Assembly: GCA_022570795.1 (NCBI GenBank)
Contig: JAKUDP010000001.1
Coordinates: 1,798,001 to 1,862,000, forward strand
Length of the DNA stretch: 64,000 nucleotides
Source: Sphaerulina vaccinii
Taxonomy: Eukaryota; Ascomycota; Dothideomycetes; Mycosphaerellales; Mycosphaerellaceae
Direction of reading: 5' to 3'
This document shows, one piece after another, positions 44,670 through 55,402 of the stretch; within the stretch, counting starts at the first letter, position 1; every line of letters starts with the position of its first letter. The position numbers and the translations under genes were made by a program. The notes below the pieces were generated by a model. It had not been told where the DNA came from. It made no database searches and saw nothing but the letters and a program-made list of their open reading frames with translations.

Positions 44670-47600
44670 ATGGATCATGAAGCCCAAACAGCAGCTGCAC
44701 GCCTAAGGCAAGCTGTCCAGAAAGTCATAGGGTATGAAGTATGCCAGAGGCTGTTTACTCCCAAGCGAGCCGATGTTGCCCCGGCAGTGGACTCGTTACT
44801 GCGCAAGAGCAGCGTCCTCAGGCACCAAGATCACCAGTTCATCGCCGAAAGTCTTCTTGACGACTATGTCGAACTAAGGCAGTGGTTCTTCGAATCTGCC
44901 GAGTATCTGACTTGGTTGAGAGGCCGCTCATGGCATATATGCTGCTTTGGAGAGCCGAGATGTGGCAAGGTACGAGTGCGTCTTGTAGCTATCGTGTACG
45001 GAGCTGATATTTTCGCAAGTCATCCTTTGCTGCGGCTGTGGCAAGAGACATCAAGAAGCACCATGCTGACGAGGCGTGCGCTGTGATCACGCTGTTCTTA
45101 GGTCACGCCAATCGAAATGTATTCCCTGAGGTAGTGCTTCGAATGATATTGATGCAGCTTCGTAAGCAGAAAGATGTGATAGGCTCGCGACAAGTATACA
45201 GCTTGCGAAGTCTCGATGCCGAGATGGGGGATTTGCAATGGCTTCGCCAGCTGGTCGTTCGGGAGATTAGCCGTTTCTCCAAGGTGTATCTTGTGGTAGA
45301 TGGTTTAGACTCAAGCACTGACGAACACACTTACCACGCAGCCGAAGCCGAACTGACTTCTCTGCTGAGTCTCGATCACCAAGGGCGGCAAGTGCTGAGG
45401 CTGATGCTGATTCAAGCAAGAGCTGATATCGAGCTACCCTCACACATGCGCTGCGATTCCGATAACTGTGACACTGGAGATGTCCGAATATATTGGCAAT
45501 GCGAGCGGTGCCAAGATCCAGCATTCACAGTCTGCTATCCGTGTTATGAGGATGACCAGCTGTGTGCCCGTGGCAGTGACCACGTCTTGAAGGAGCCCTA
45601 CGCTGTGGTGTATGTGCATCTGGCGACACATGAGGACGAGCTCTCCACGTATATCGAAGGAAGATTCCGTACTATCCTCGAGAAGAGTTTACTCGGAAGA
45701 CGTATCGGTCATGAACATGTGTTCTTCCGCGACGTCTGCGAGGCTATCGCTCAGAAGTCGGCGAACAACTTTGCGATCGCAAAAGGTCACTTGGATGCTC
45801 TAACGTGGCAGCAGTCCCTTGAAGAGACTCTGGAACCACTTGACAGGTGTGTACCTTGGTCGAGAATCTTCTGCAGTACTAACTCCACGCGTCCAGATTA
45901 CCACTCCATCAGCGGCAGTTCTTGGGCAATCTGATTGGCGAGGTCAATTTGCAGGTCGACCGAGAAGATAGGAGATTGGCACTGGCGGCCCTTGCACTCG
46001 TCGCAGAGTCGTGTAGAGACCCAAGCGAGAGCCTGGCTCTGGCTCTTGACGAGTTAAAGCAAGCCACGCTGAAACTTGCTCAGTCATCGGAATCGACCAT
46101 CTCCACGGCGCGGCTGATGAGAACTACGAGAGGCCTGCTGAGTATCGATGAACAGAGAGTGAGGGCGTTCCACGCGGATGCACACACCTACTTGGCGGAC
46201 GAATGCGGCAGCATCTCTGATGCACTTCAACTCGACATGGCCTTGTTCTGCGTGCAGACCATCTTGGACATGAGGAAGCATATCTCGAGCTTGCCGGAAG
46301 ATCCAGAGATCTTGATGTCGTTCCTTAACGAAAACCCTTTTGTTGCGTATTGCATCAGGCACTGGGGAATCTTCGTGTCGCTCAATGCCTCTCCAGCAGT
46401 GCTCGAAGCTGTGATCGAGCTCCTCGCGTACTATCAAGTCGATGCTCACTTTCGTCAACTGATGTATCTTGCCATCAACCATAGAGATGTTCTGCACCTG
46501 TGGTCTGGAAGCCACCAGCTCCATGTTATTGCATGGTTCGGCTTGCTCAGCATCTACGAGCATAGGCGGCAACACAGTCCACCTTCGGTCGTGGACGTAC
46601 GTGACTCGGTCAGTGGAAAGACGCCGCTTCATCTTGCTTGCATTCGAGGACACTTTGAGCTCGCAGAAAAGCTCGTCGAGCACGGAGCTAAGCCAGCAAG
46701 TCCAGATGCTCTGGGACGCACATGCCTTTGGCACTTGGTTGAACAGAACGATCTTCGCGCTTTGCAAGTACTCCTGGATGGTTCATGTGCACCAGCTTTC
46801 TGCGCAGCTGTCAATGTACAGAACGCCGAAGAAGGCAATCTGACAATAATGATGCTTGCTGTCAAGAACCGGCTGTATGGCATCATCAAATGTCTTCAGG
46901 GAGTATCGGGCCTCAACCTCGACATTCAAGACTCTCTCGGACGAACAGCATTACACGTAGCCGCTGCCTTGAATGATCCGACAAGCCTGGAGCTCCTCAC
47001 GAAAGCTAGAGCTAGTTATGGTATTCGTATGAACTTGAACTTGCGAGATTGGTCGGGCAGATCAGTTCTCCACTATGCGTGTAGTGGTGGTACTGACCCA
47101 GCCTTGATAGCAAGTCTTATTGCAAGTGGCGCAGATGTCAATTCGACGGACCTGGGTGGAAGAACACCTTTGCATGTAGCGGCGGCCATTCCGTCCGAGG
47201 AAGTGCCTGGACTTTTGGTTATGCTCAAGCAACGAGGAGCGGATTTGACCACTATGGACAGCCAAGGACTGACGCCGTATGATGTCGCCTCTCGCTACGA
47301 TTGCGCGTGGGCAAACGTACTCGAATTGGGCCAAGAATCCGCAGCGCAGGACCATGGCCAGGCTTTCGCCGTTCTGTGGGACAAATTGACTCTAGAGAAC
47401 GAAGACCTGATACGACACTTCAAGGACATTGAGACGCTCACGGAAGATCAGATCCGTCAGAAAGACCCTCTCAATAGCAGTCTTATACACTTGGCAGTGC
47501 TGAAGACAGATACGGACGTCGTACAAGCGCTTCTCACTGATGGCCGTATGGATGTCGATCTCTTGGATGGTGTGGGCGGAACAGCTTTGCGCCTAGCAAT

Positions 47601-48021
47601 ATCCATGTTAAGTCCATTCGAAGACGAAGGACCTTCGCCACTGATGGGACTTGTCCGACTCTTGCTTAAGCACAACGCTGGCCTGGATACTATAGATAGC
47701 CAGGGGAACTCCTTGGTACAACTATCTTTCAGCAGGGGTAATTCGAAACTCGCCATAGAGCTCATTGCCATGGGTGCACAGGTCGCCCTGCCGCAGATGC
47801 AAAAACAGAAGTTGTTGAGCCAGGCCATACAGGACGACAAACCGGTCGCAGTCAACAAATTATTGGCTGCAGGAGCAAGTTTGTTTCTCTATCGCGAGCT
47901 GACCAAACTGCCATCCCAGACTGCGGTCGGCGACGAAGCACATGCGAGCGAGGCGATGCGGGAGCTTTTGCAAAGGCTGGAACGAGACGAGTTGGAACGA
48001 GTCGCAGTGGTAGTAGACTAA
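44670..48021 (+). CDS. NLR-like protein: P-loop NTPase, ZZ zinc finger, ankyrin repeats
   Basis: Three exons, 44670-44969, 45020-45846 and 45897-48021, product 1083 residues. Introns are 50 nt each with GTACGA and GTGTGT donors; the first splits the Walker A codons as GK|SS. Residues 94-102 are the Walker A motif GEPRCGKSS. The Walker B-like VYLVVDGLD is at about 189-197, and LRLMLIQARADIE follows as in NACHT domains. At about 243-290 is a ZZ-type finger (Cys245, 250, 261, 264, 272, 275 and His288). Residues about 300-600 are helical. Ankyrin repeats fill about 615-1040 (for example GKTPLHLACIRGHFELAEKL and GRTPLHVAAA). NACHT/NB plus repeats is the fungal NLR layout linked to non-self recognition and cell death. 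The stop is 14 bp from the stop of the convergent HET gene. Confidence 0.85.
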
Positions 48022-48035
48022 TGCAGTAGTCTCTC

Positions 48036-50225
48036 TCACACGAGTACAATCTCCTTCTCGCCATCTTGTACTCTGCTGCCAGATTCTGTGCTTGACATCA
48101 ACACCTCGAAGGTCTCCTCTTGGAGGTAACGGAACTCGACCAGGCCGATGCGCTTGAATGTGTCTTTATTCTCTCCATTTTCGAAACGAAGAGGCTTTTG
48201 CGATCGACGTATTGCAATTCCACGGCCAGAGTAATGGCAGTTGAGCTCGCGGGAATAGACCAGAAGTAGTATTGTCACATTCGATCTTGCACTGTGGGGT
48301 TCTGATGCTGGGTTCGAGGATGCGCTCATGATTGAGGAATGCTCATGAACATTGTTGGCTTCCAGTGGCTCGTCAGGATAAAGGTAACACCATGGTCTTC
48401 GCTCGTCTGGTAAGTTCGCATTCCATATCCAGCATGGGGTTTCGGAATCGTTCGTATCCATAAACTCCAGATCCAGGACCAGTCCAGCAGCAGTGATGAA
48501 ACCACCCGACAGCTCCATAAAGGTCTCCTCTGGCACCTTATACTCCAACCAAGGCTTCTCGATCAGCTTGAGTTCGTAGTCTTTCTTCAAGTCAATTCTG
48601 CGTGGTATCTCGATGACTCCATCAACAACCGAAGGCCAAGCCCATGACGGAGCTCGATATTCGTCGTTTCGCTGTCGTCTAGACGGCTTTCCTTCGGCAT
48701 TACGAGAGTCCTTCACTTTCCACGCAAGCTGCACGACCAGCTCCTGCCCGTGGCCCCACATTCCAGCAACATAGTTCTCTTGGCAGATCGAATGCATGAC
48801 TTGCGCCATACCAGCGAGTGCAGGTAGCTTATCACTTGTGTTCGTGATATTGCAACTACTGTAGTTCTTGACAGCGTCGCGCCAAACATCTTGCAGTTGA
48901 ATCCTGTCCTTCGTACCAAAGATGCCTTCATTCTTGGTTCGTGCTAAAAGCCGACGCCATTGCAGTTCCTGTTGGCCTCCACTGTTGACCGCAGGAGGTA
49001 TACCACTTGGCATCGTCTCACAAGCATTGATAGTAAGACACTGCCAGAAGAGCTGTTTGGTTCCGAAGTTGAGAGTCCTTGGTGCGAGCATACGTTCTTG
49101 CGAGACCCACGCACGCTTGTAGAGTGGCTCTGCGAGCAGTTCACTATCCCAAAAGTCCTCACGAATGACTTTACAGAATCGCTGACGTCCTTGCCAACCA
49201 CAGGGTACAGTAGATGGCGAGAGAAGGTTGATTCGCCGATGGCGAAAGAGTCCTTCCATGCTATTACGTGCGCTCGTTGCGGCGATGTTCAGATATGAAC
49301 TGCCATAGACTTCGTGCATCCGGGGGGCTTCATGATGCCAGTCTTGATCGCTACTCTGAATGATGCATAGCGAATCGATCCAGATGTACTTGATCTTGAG
49401 AGCTCGGCATACCAAGACAGCGTCTCGAAAGTTTCGTGGAAACTCGTCATTGAGCTCGATGGACCTCTTGAATCTGTCGATGTTACTGAGGAACGTCCTG
49501 ACCGAGATAAAGCCTCCCCAGCAATGGCTTAGAGTTGCGTATTTCCGATAGTCATCACGTTCGTCTTTAGTCTCTACGAGTCGTACGTAGTTCTCGCCCT
49601 CGTCGCCGACAGCAATGAGCCTTGTAGGCACGAATGAACTGGTATGTGCTTGGCAAAGGCTGTGTCTGTCAGAGTTGCAGTCTTCGAGCCATCCCTGGAT
49701 CTGGTTCAATGTCCGCGTGTTTCTTGGATTCTTGTCGTGATGGATCGATGTTTCTGTCGACAATCTAGGAGTCTTCATGTACTCCAGCTTCTTATCATCT
49801 GGTTTCGTTGCGTAAACTTGAAACCTCCTTTCTGGCAACGCAAGCTTGCTGACCCGGCCGAAAGGTGTCCTGAAGTCGATCTGCGCAAATTTCTCTTCTA
49901 TCGGTCTGAAGATAAGCATGAATTGATCTCTTACGACAGACTCCTGGAATGTCACGCCGTAGACTGGTAAAGCATCCTTTAGAACTGCTAAAACAGCCGT
50001 CTGAAGGAGTGGTTCAAAGCGTGTGTAGCCATCCAGTGTGTTGGAGATATCACTTTCTACATGCTTGATCACAGCATCTTTCGCAGCGTTCAACAGGCAC
50101 ACGCAGATAGTACAATGCTTGATCGACTCTTCCCAGATTGCGATATTCGTATGGTGATGCTTCTCCTTAGGCTTCCAGTACGACTCCGTAAAGAGGTTTT
50201 TGATGCAGTATTCGCAGATGGTCAT
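48036..50225 (-). CDS. HET-domain (heterokaryon incompatibility) protein
   Basis: Single exon, 729 residues from ATG 50225. A Cys-rich start (MTICEYC, then HCTICVCLL) precedes a helical N-terminal region of about 200 residues. The HET domain is at about 229-390: YATLSHCWGG, FRDAVLVCRALKIKYIWIDS, LCIIQSSDQDW, EAPRMHEVYGSSYLNIAA, and AWVSQERMLAPRTL. HET domains trigger incompatibility-type cell death in filamentous ascomycetes and are thought to work like TIR signalling domains. The C-terminal 250 residues carry RAPSWAWPSVVDG, frequent in this family. The gene is convergent with the NLR-like gene and divergent from the PTEN-like gene, with 231 bp between starts. Confidence 0.92.
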   Translation of the reverse strand: MTICEYCIKNLFTESYWKPKEKHHHTNIAIWEESIKHCTICVCLLNAAKDAVIKHVESDISNTLDGYTRFEPLLQTAVLAVLKDALPVYGVTFQESVVRDQFMLIFRPIEEKFAQIDFRTPFGRVSKLALPERRFQVYATKPDDKKLEYMKTPRLSTETSIHHDKNPRNTRTLNQIQGWLEDCNSDRHSLCQAHTSSFVPTRLIAVGDEGENYVRLVETKDERDDYRKYATLSHCWGGFISVRTFLSNIDRFKRSIELNDEFPRNFRDAVLVCRALKIKYIWIDSLCIIQSSDQDWHHEAPRMHEVYGSSYLNIAATSARNSMEGLFRHRRINLLSPSTVPCGWQGRQRFCKVIREDFWDSELLAEPLYKRAWVSQERMLAPRTLNFGTKQLFWQCLTINACETMPSGIPPAVNSGGQQELQWRRLLARTKNEGIFGTKDRIQLQDVWRDAVKNYSSCNITNTSDKLPALAGMAQVMHSICQENYVAGMWGHGQELVVQLAWKVKDSRNAEGKPSRRQRNDEYRAPSWAWPSVVDGVIEIPRRIDLKKDYELKLIEKPWLEYKVPEETFMELSGGFITAAGLVLDLEFMDTNDSETPCWIWNANLPDERRPWCYLYPDEPLEANNVHEHSSIMSASSNPASEPHSARSNVTILLLVYSRELNCHYSGRGIAIRRSQKPLRFENGENKDTFKRIGLVEFRYLQEETFEVLMSSTESGSRVQDGEKEIVLV

Positions 50226-50456
50226 GATGATCTGGTATGCTCAAAGTTTCTCACTGGCTCAGCCCGACAAGTAGGATTCAGATGAGAAAGGTTCATCTCA
50301 GCTGAACTTGAGGCTGAACGTGGGGGCGGATATAGCGATCCTGCATGCTAGGCGAGATGACTGCAGACATGGCCGGTGATCACTGCGCTCGGCACTACAT
50401 CGCCTCGCCCTTGTGCACCGACATCAAACGACTTCCACTAGACTTTGCCATAGACA

Positions 50457-52283
50457 ATGGACATTCTCCGCCAGATCGTGGCATCTCCACGCGCGCGCCA
50501 CGACGAAGCTGGTCTCGATCTGTGCTATGTCACCGACAAGATCATCGCGACTTCAGGTCCATCTGGCACATATCCCCAGCTCGCATACCGCAACCCTCTG
50601 AAAGACCTGGTCAAGTTCCTGGACTCCAAACACAAGGACAACTGGGCAATATGGGAGTTCCGCGCCGAAGGAACAGGTTATCCCGACGAAGAAGTCTATG
50701 GCAGAATACGACATTACCCATGGCCGGATCATCATCCTCCGCCTTTCGCGTTGGTGCCGCTGATAATGGGGAGTATGAAGCAGTGGTTGAATGAGAATGA
50801 TAAGAGAGTCGTTGTAGTGCATTGCAAAGCTGGGAAGGGCCGGAGTGGGACGATATCATGCTCGTATTTGATCAGCGAGGAGGGGTGGAAGAGGGAGGAT
50901 GCAATGCAAACGTTCACAGACAGGAGAATGAGACCCGGCTTTGGAGTTGGCATCAGCATACCTAGTCAGGTAAGGACTTTGACATATGTGGAGCGCTGGA
51001 CGAACACAGGAAAGAAGGCATACATCGATCGACCTACCGAGATTGTGGAGTTGCATGTCTGGGGCCTGCGAGATGGTGTCAAGATTGCTGTAGAGGGATA
51101 CGCGGATGAAGGGAAAGTCATCAAGAGCTTTCACACTTTCCGCAAAGAAGAACGCAAAATGGTCCGAGGAGAGATCAGGAAAGACACAGGCTTTGCGGAT
51201 GTGGCCATGGAGATGATGGGCAAGAAGAAGACTGAAGATGTCACGGACGCTGGCAAACAGGTCAAAGGCGCAGAGAAGGCAGAAGAAGTTGTCGATGAAC
51301 GAATACCAGACCAAGCGGATAGGGAGCGCGGCGATGTGGTATTCAAGCCGACTGAGAGAATTGTCTTGCCCAGCTCGGACGTGAACCTTGACTTCGAGCG
51401 CCGCAACAAGAGCAAGTATGGGGGCTTCACAATGGTCACATCTGTGGCCCACGTCTGGTTCAACACATTCTTCGAGGGCAATGGACCAGAACAGAATGGC
51501 AGACCTGATGACAGCGGCGTCTTCACGATCGACTTTGACGCGATGGACGGCATAAAAGGATCCTCTAGAAAGGGTACCAAATGCTTCGATAAGATCCAAG
51601 TTGTTTGGAAGGCCGTGGATGTGGAGGGCAAGCCTGCGGTGACAGTCACGGAGCCATCTGAGTTGACCGACAACATCCCACAAGCTAGACCTGCGAAGTG
51701 GCAAGGTGGGACTGATCAGCTCTCAAATGACTTTGAGAAGAAGTTGGGATTGCGCAAGGATAACGATGCCAGCGCCGATGTCAGCCGCGCCAGTAGTGTC
51801 AAAACTGGCGATACGAGCGATGAGAAGGACGTGAAGGATGAGCTCGATATGGTGCAGAGTGTGGGTCCAGATGGCAAGATTCTAAACACGAATACAGCCA
51901 GAGCGGCAGATGTCAGTAGGTCCAATGACCCCACAACAAGCTCAAGGAGTGCCCCTACACAAGAAAGCGTGCGGGACGAAACCTCATCAACATCATCGAA
52001 GCCAGACACGAGAGCAGCGCCTACACAGAGCAGCGTTCCCAGCGAGCTTAGATCTTCCACAGACGGCACATCAGAGAATAATGGTCCTCTCTGGGTCAAT
52101 CAAAGACCTGAGGGAAACGCGACAGGTCAAATTAGCTCTCCAACAGTCTCCAGTGGCGAGCAGAAGCACATCTCTACCGCTGATCTGCCTGGTGGGAAGT
52201 CTGAAGAGGAGCTAGGCAAGCATCATGAGCATGCTCCTGGGCACTTTTCTTTGAACCAGAATACGCAGCCTAGCAGTTCTTGA
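50457..52283 (+). CDS. PTEN-like phosphoinositide 3-phosphatase
   Basis: Single exon, 608 residues. The phosphatase domain covers about 1-190: LDLCYVTDKIIATSGPSGTY, PLKDLVKFL, the WPD loop YPWPDHHPPP at 87-96, and the P-loop HCKAGKGRSG with Cys123 and Arg129. Lys residues flanking the catalytic Cys (CKAGK) are those typical of PTEN, which favours a phosphoinositide substrate. A C2-like region follows (ELHVWGLRDGVKI, then FGGFTMVTSVAHVWFNTFFE-type strands). It is interrupted by a Lys/Glu-rich insert at about 240-290. The C-terminal 190 residues are Ser/Thr-rich and probably disordered. Such fungal proteins oppose PI3-kinase signalling at membranes. Confidence 0.88.
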   Translation: MDILRQIVASPRARHDEAGLDLCYVTDKIIATSGPSGTYPQLAYRNPLKDLVKFLDSKHKDNWAIWEFRAEGTGYPDEEVYGRIRHYPWPDHHPPPFALVPLIMGSMKQWLNENDKRVVVVHCKAGKGRSGTISCSYLISEEGWKREDAMQTFTDRRMRPGFGVGISIPSQVRTLTYVERWTNTGKKAYIDRPTEIVELHVWGLRDGVKIAVEGYADEGKVIKSFHTFRKEERKMVRGEIRKDTGFADVAMEMMGKKKTEDVTDAGKQVKGAEKAEEVVDERIPDQADRERGDVVFKPTERIVLPSSDVNLDFERRNKSKYGGFTMVTSVAHVWFNTFFEGNGPEQNGRPDDSGVFTIDFDAMDGIKGSSRKGTKCFDKIQVVWKAVDVEGKPAVTVTEPSELTDNIPQARPAKWQGGTDQLSNDFEKKLGLRKDNDASADVSRASSVKTGDTSDEKDVKDELDMVQSVGPDGKILNTNTARAADVSRSNDPTTSSRSAPTQESVRDETSSTSSKPDTRAAPTQSSVPSELRSSTDGTSENNGPLWVNQRPEGNATGQISSPTVSSGEQKHISTADLPGGKSEEELGKHHEHAPGHFSLNQNTQPSSS

Positions 52284-53479
52284 TGATGATGTAAAACTGT
52301 GAGTACTTGAGGTTTAGCGTGGCGTTCGAGCGCAAAAGAGCATTATGATGTATGACATGAGAGCATATGATACCATAGCAGGCATAGATTGATGACAACG
52401 ACGACAGATGTAGTCGAAAGAGATGTTCGAACCTTTTAGCTTTCGAGCAACTTCCAACTGATTCAGTGCCACCATGCAAGAAGGTGCCACCATACAAGAA
52501 GCATGAAGTAGTTCGGCAGAAGCACAACTATCGTCCTCGAAGCTAGCATAATACAAGACCTATATTATCGACATGGCCATATGAGCAACTATTGGACGAC
52601 TACGGACAACTAGCATCACCACACGCTGGCCCCCTCTGCTACCTGTCGCTGGCTACCTCAAAGTCTGTCGCTATACCTCCGAGAGCGCCTGCCACGTTCA
52701 ATATGTACGGCACCTTCCGGTACATTTCGCTTCATCTTTCTCTCACTTGGTCTACTTCTCACTTGGTTCTAAACCTCACTTGCTCATTCACTCGGGTTAC
52801 ACCGCCTTAGTCCGGAACTTCCCGCAGCTCTTGATTGACGAGCATACATCTTTCCACACTTAGTTTACCAACCTAACCACCTATAACGTCGACAAACACC
52901 TGCCAAATATCGGAGAGGCCTCTGGAGATCCACCGCATCACTACAATAATAGTTTACCAAGCGTGCTGCCTCGAACTATTCGCGCCAGGATCCAGCTGAG
53001 TACGCGGACAATAGCAGGCTAAAGAACGGCATGTCCCATCTGCTTGGGGACGGGATTAGCGCTATGCCGCATACTTCATGAGCGTGTTTGTGTGTGTGTG
53101 GAGGAGAGTCGGAAATGAGCATGCGAGAAACGGCTGTGCCGTCCGCTGGCAATGCTCTCTGTAGGGCAGCTGGAATCTGAGGCCGCCCTGCCCGTCATCA
53201 TATGGGCGTGGTGGCGGAAAGTCTGCGATTGTGCAACAAGTATCTCTGGATCTTAACAAGAAAGTGTGAGACTCCTGACTCTACGATGTTGAGCGTAGTG
53301 AGCGGCTGGAATGCAGAGAAGACACAGGGATTACAGCTTCGAGGACGACTATGTCAGCCACGATGGCCTCTATTTCACATAGCCATCTCTGGATTGCGTC
53401 CAAAAAGCAATTGCCAGCTATTCACAATTTGAAGAGCTTGGCTATCAGCATGAACGCAGAAAAGAGCCAGAAATCACGA
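52284..53479. other. Intergenic with fragment of a dispersed repeat
   Basis: No gene was recognised. At 52862-52930 a TAGTTTACCAACCTA block followed about 50 nt later by GAGAGGCCTCTGGAGA resembles blocks flanking the inverted repeat near 55.3-55.6 kb. Confidence 0.4.
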
Positions 53480-53615
53480 ATGATTCCCACATAAGGCCAT
53501 GTTTCTTCTCCAGTACCCTATCCTTCAAGCCAGAAGGGTACACCGAGGCATCAGATGTGCCTACTGATCCTCGTACCACCGCTGGGGGCGTACAGAAGCA
53601 GAAGAAATCATCACC
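53480..53615 (-). pseudogene. Decayed copy of the 3' end of the neighbouring gene
   Basis: The minus-strand translation FFCFCTPPAVVRGS, VYPSGLKDRVLEKKHGLMWE aligns with FYFCLLPEKLRGPA, IYGEKLMDRKMEKVHGVIWE at the C-terminus of the protein encoded at 53642-55174. It lies directly downstream of that gene and has no start. It is a relic of a tandem duplication or of an older, longer 3' end. Confidence 0.55.
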
Positions 53616-53641
53616 ACGTTGGCATCTCCCACTGTCAGCTC

Positions 53642-55174
53642 TCACGGCTCTTCCCAGATGACACCATGCACTTTCTCCATCTTTCGATCCATGAGTTTCT
53701 CGCCATATATGAATGCACTCTGCTCGCCAGCTGGCCCTCGCAATTTTTCCGGCAGCAGACAGAAGTAGAAGATGCCATCGTATCGGAGACACGGGATACC
53801 GTTTCTGAAGCAATTTCGACAAGTAGTATAATGCTTGTCATCTCTGGCATAGACTGTGCGGGCCTCCTTCAAGAATTGCGTTATGCAGCCGGTCGTCTTC
53901 TTCGCGTGAGTTAGCCAGTCTTGGTCCAGGTCCTTGGGTGCTCTGCGACTATTCTCCTTCTCTAGACGTGTCTCCATTAGGTCTCCCAGTGTTGGGAACA
54001 CTGTTTCTTGGACAAATGCCGCGAAGTCGTCAGCGACCTTCCATGAGACTGCATATCCTGTGCTGGTCTGCTTGCTGACGGCCCAGTGTTCAAGACCGGA
54101 ATCGTCATCTTCGTCCTCTTCTTCTTGGTCCAGGGACGGCACATTGGGATCGTGATTGGAGCCTTCAGTATCATCGTATACATCATCCATGGGAGGCTCA
54201 GAGGCATCTGGGGATGGCGATTGCGCACCAGCTAGAGCCTTGCGAGCACGAATGGCACCAGAAGCCTGTAGTCGCTCCGGTTCACGAGAAGTTCCTGATC
54301 GCACCGCAGCCCAGAGCTTAGCGGCCTGGTCGGCGTCGGTCCCATCGAGATACTCGCTGCCCTCACCACCTGTCTCGGAAATCTTGCGCTTCTTGCCATT
54401 GCTCTTTGAAGTCGTCTTGACTGGCATGGAGTTTGTACGTTTGGCGAGATCCTCTTCGAAATCCTCTTCGACATCCAAGTCTTCGATCACAGTATCGTCG
54501 CGTCCAAATGTCGCAGATCGGTCATCCTCTTCTCCTGGGTCCTCACCACCTATCTCTGAAACCATGCCCCTCTTGCCATTGATCTTTGAAGTCGTCTTGA
54601 CTGGCATGGAGGTCCTGAGTTCGGCGAGATCCCTTTCGAAATCCTCTTCGTTATCTTCTTCGACATCCGAGTCTTCGACTTGTCCAATGTGTTGCTGTGT
54701 CAGCTCATTCCGCGTGCGTTCTGTCAAGCTCGAAACGGTTTGCCGCAGCGCCTAGAGGAAACTGCCAGTCAGAAAGTGTCTCCGAAAGCTTGAGACATCC
54801 CGCAGAGCGCCTGTCTTCGAGCTCAATGCCGCAGTAGGCTCAAGTGTAGAGCAGTGTTAGGCAAAAGGCATGGCTTTATGATTCGTCTCACTTACCTCAT
54901 TCTCAGTGCGGAGCTCCTTGTTCTTCAGCTCAAGTTGCTGCACCTTCGCTTGCAACAAGACTATCTTCCGTCTGCGGCCATTAGACTTTCCGATGATCAA
55001 GTTCGTACTCTGGTTGTTGAGCCGTAAATCCTCGCCTGTAATGTTCATGTCGCTCGGTGGGATCGGACGTTCTGGATCGGAAGGCAGCTCGCTCTGCATA
55101 ACATCATCGTCGTCACTGTCGGAGAAGTCGTGTGGTAGTTGATCACTTCCACTCGGAGAAGAGTCCTGGTCCAT
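53642..55174 (-). CDS. Coiled-coil orphan protein with internal duplication
   Basis: Two exons, 55174-54896 and 54751-53642, joined in phase 0 (GTAAGT donor, CCTCTAG acceptor; 144-nt intron), product 462 residues from MDQDSSPSGSDQ. Joining the exons completes one continuous coiled coil, VQQLELKNKELRTENE|ALRQTVSSLTER, which supports the model. Two paralogous blocks follow: DFERDLAELRTSMPVKTTSK and DFEEDLAKRTNSMPVKTTSK, each with an NGK basic patch. The C-terminal 130 residues look globular, with WKVADDFAAFVQETVFPTL, LDQDWLTHAKKTTGCITQFL and a CRNCFRNGIPCLRYDG Cys cluster. I do not recognise the family. It may be nuclear. A decayed copy of its 3' end lies just downstream. Confidence 0.65.
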
Positions 55175-55258
55175 TCTCTGCAGCTTAATTCCAACTATGC
55201 TTCCCGAATCTGAGATGCAGTGCTGGACGAAAGGGTTGCTGGCAGTGGTAATGGTACC

Positions 55259-55365
55259 AATCTGGAGAGGCCTCCCGAGTGGTAAAGGTTGATGTTTGGT
55301 GATCGGTGCCGATCTGGAGAGGCCTCTAGAGTGGTAAACGTTGATGTTTGGTGGTGAGTGTACGT
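55259..55365. repeat. Two direct repeats of about 52 nt
   Basis: TCTGGAGAGGCCTC, then GAGTGGTAAA(G/C)GTTGATGTTTGGTG occurs at 55261 and again at 55313, immediately upstream of the coiled-coil gene's start region. Confidence 0.75.
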
Positions 55366-55402
55366 GAGATGTTGGGCAAAGATATGGTGCAGCTCTCTCA
55401 TT

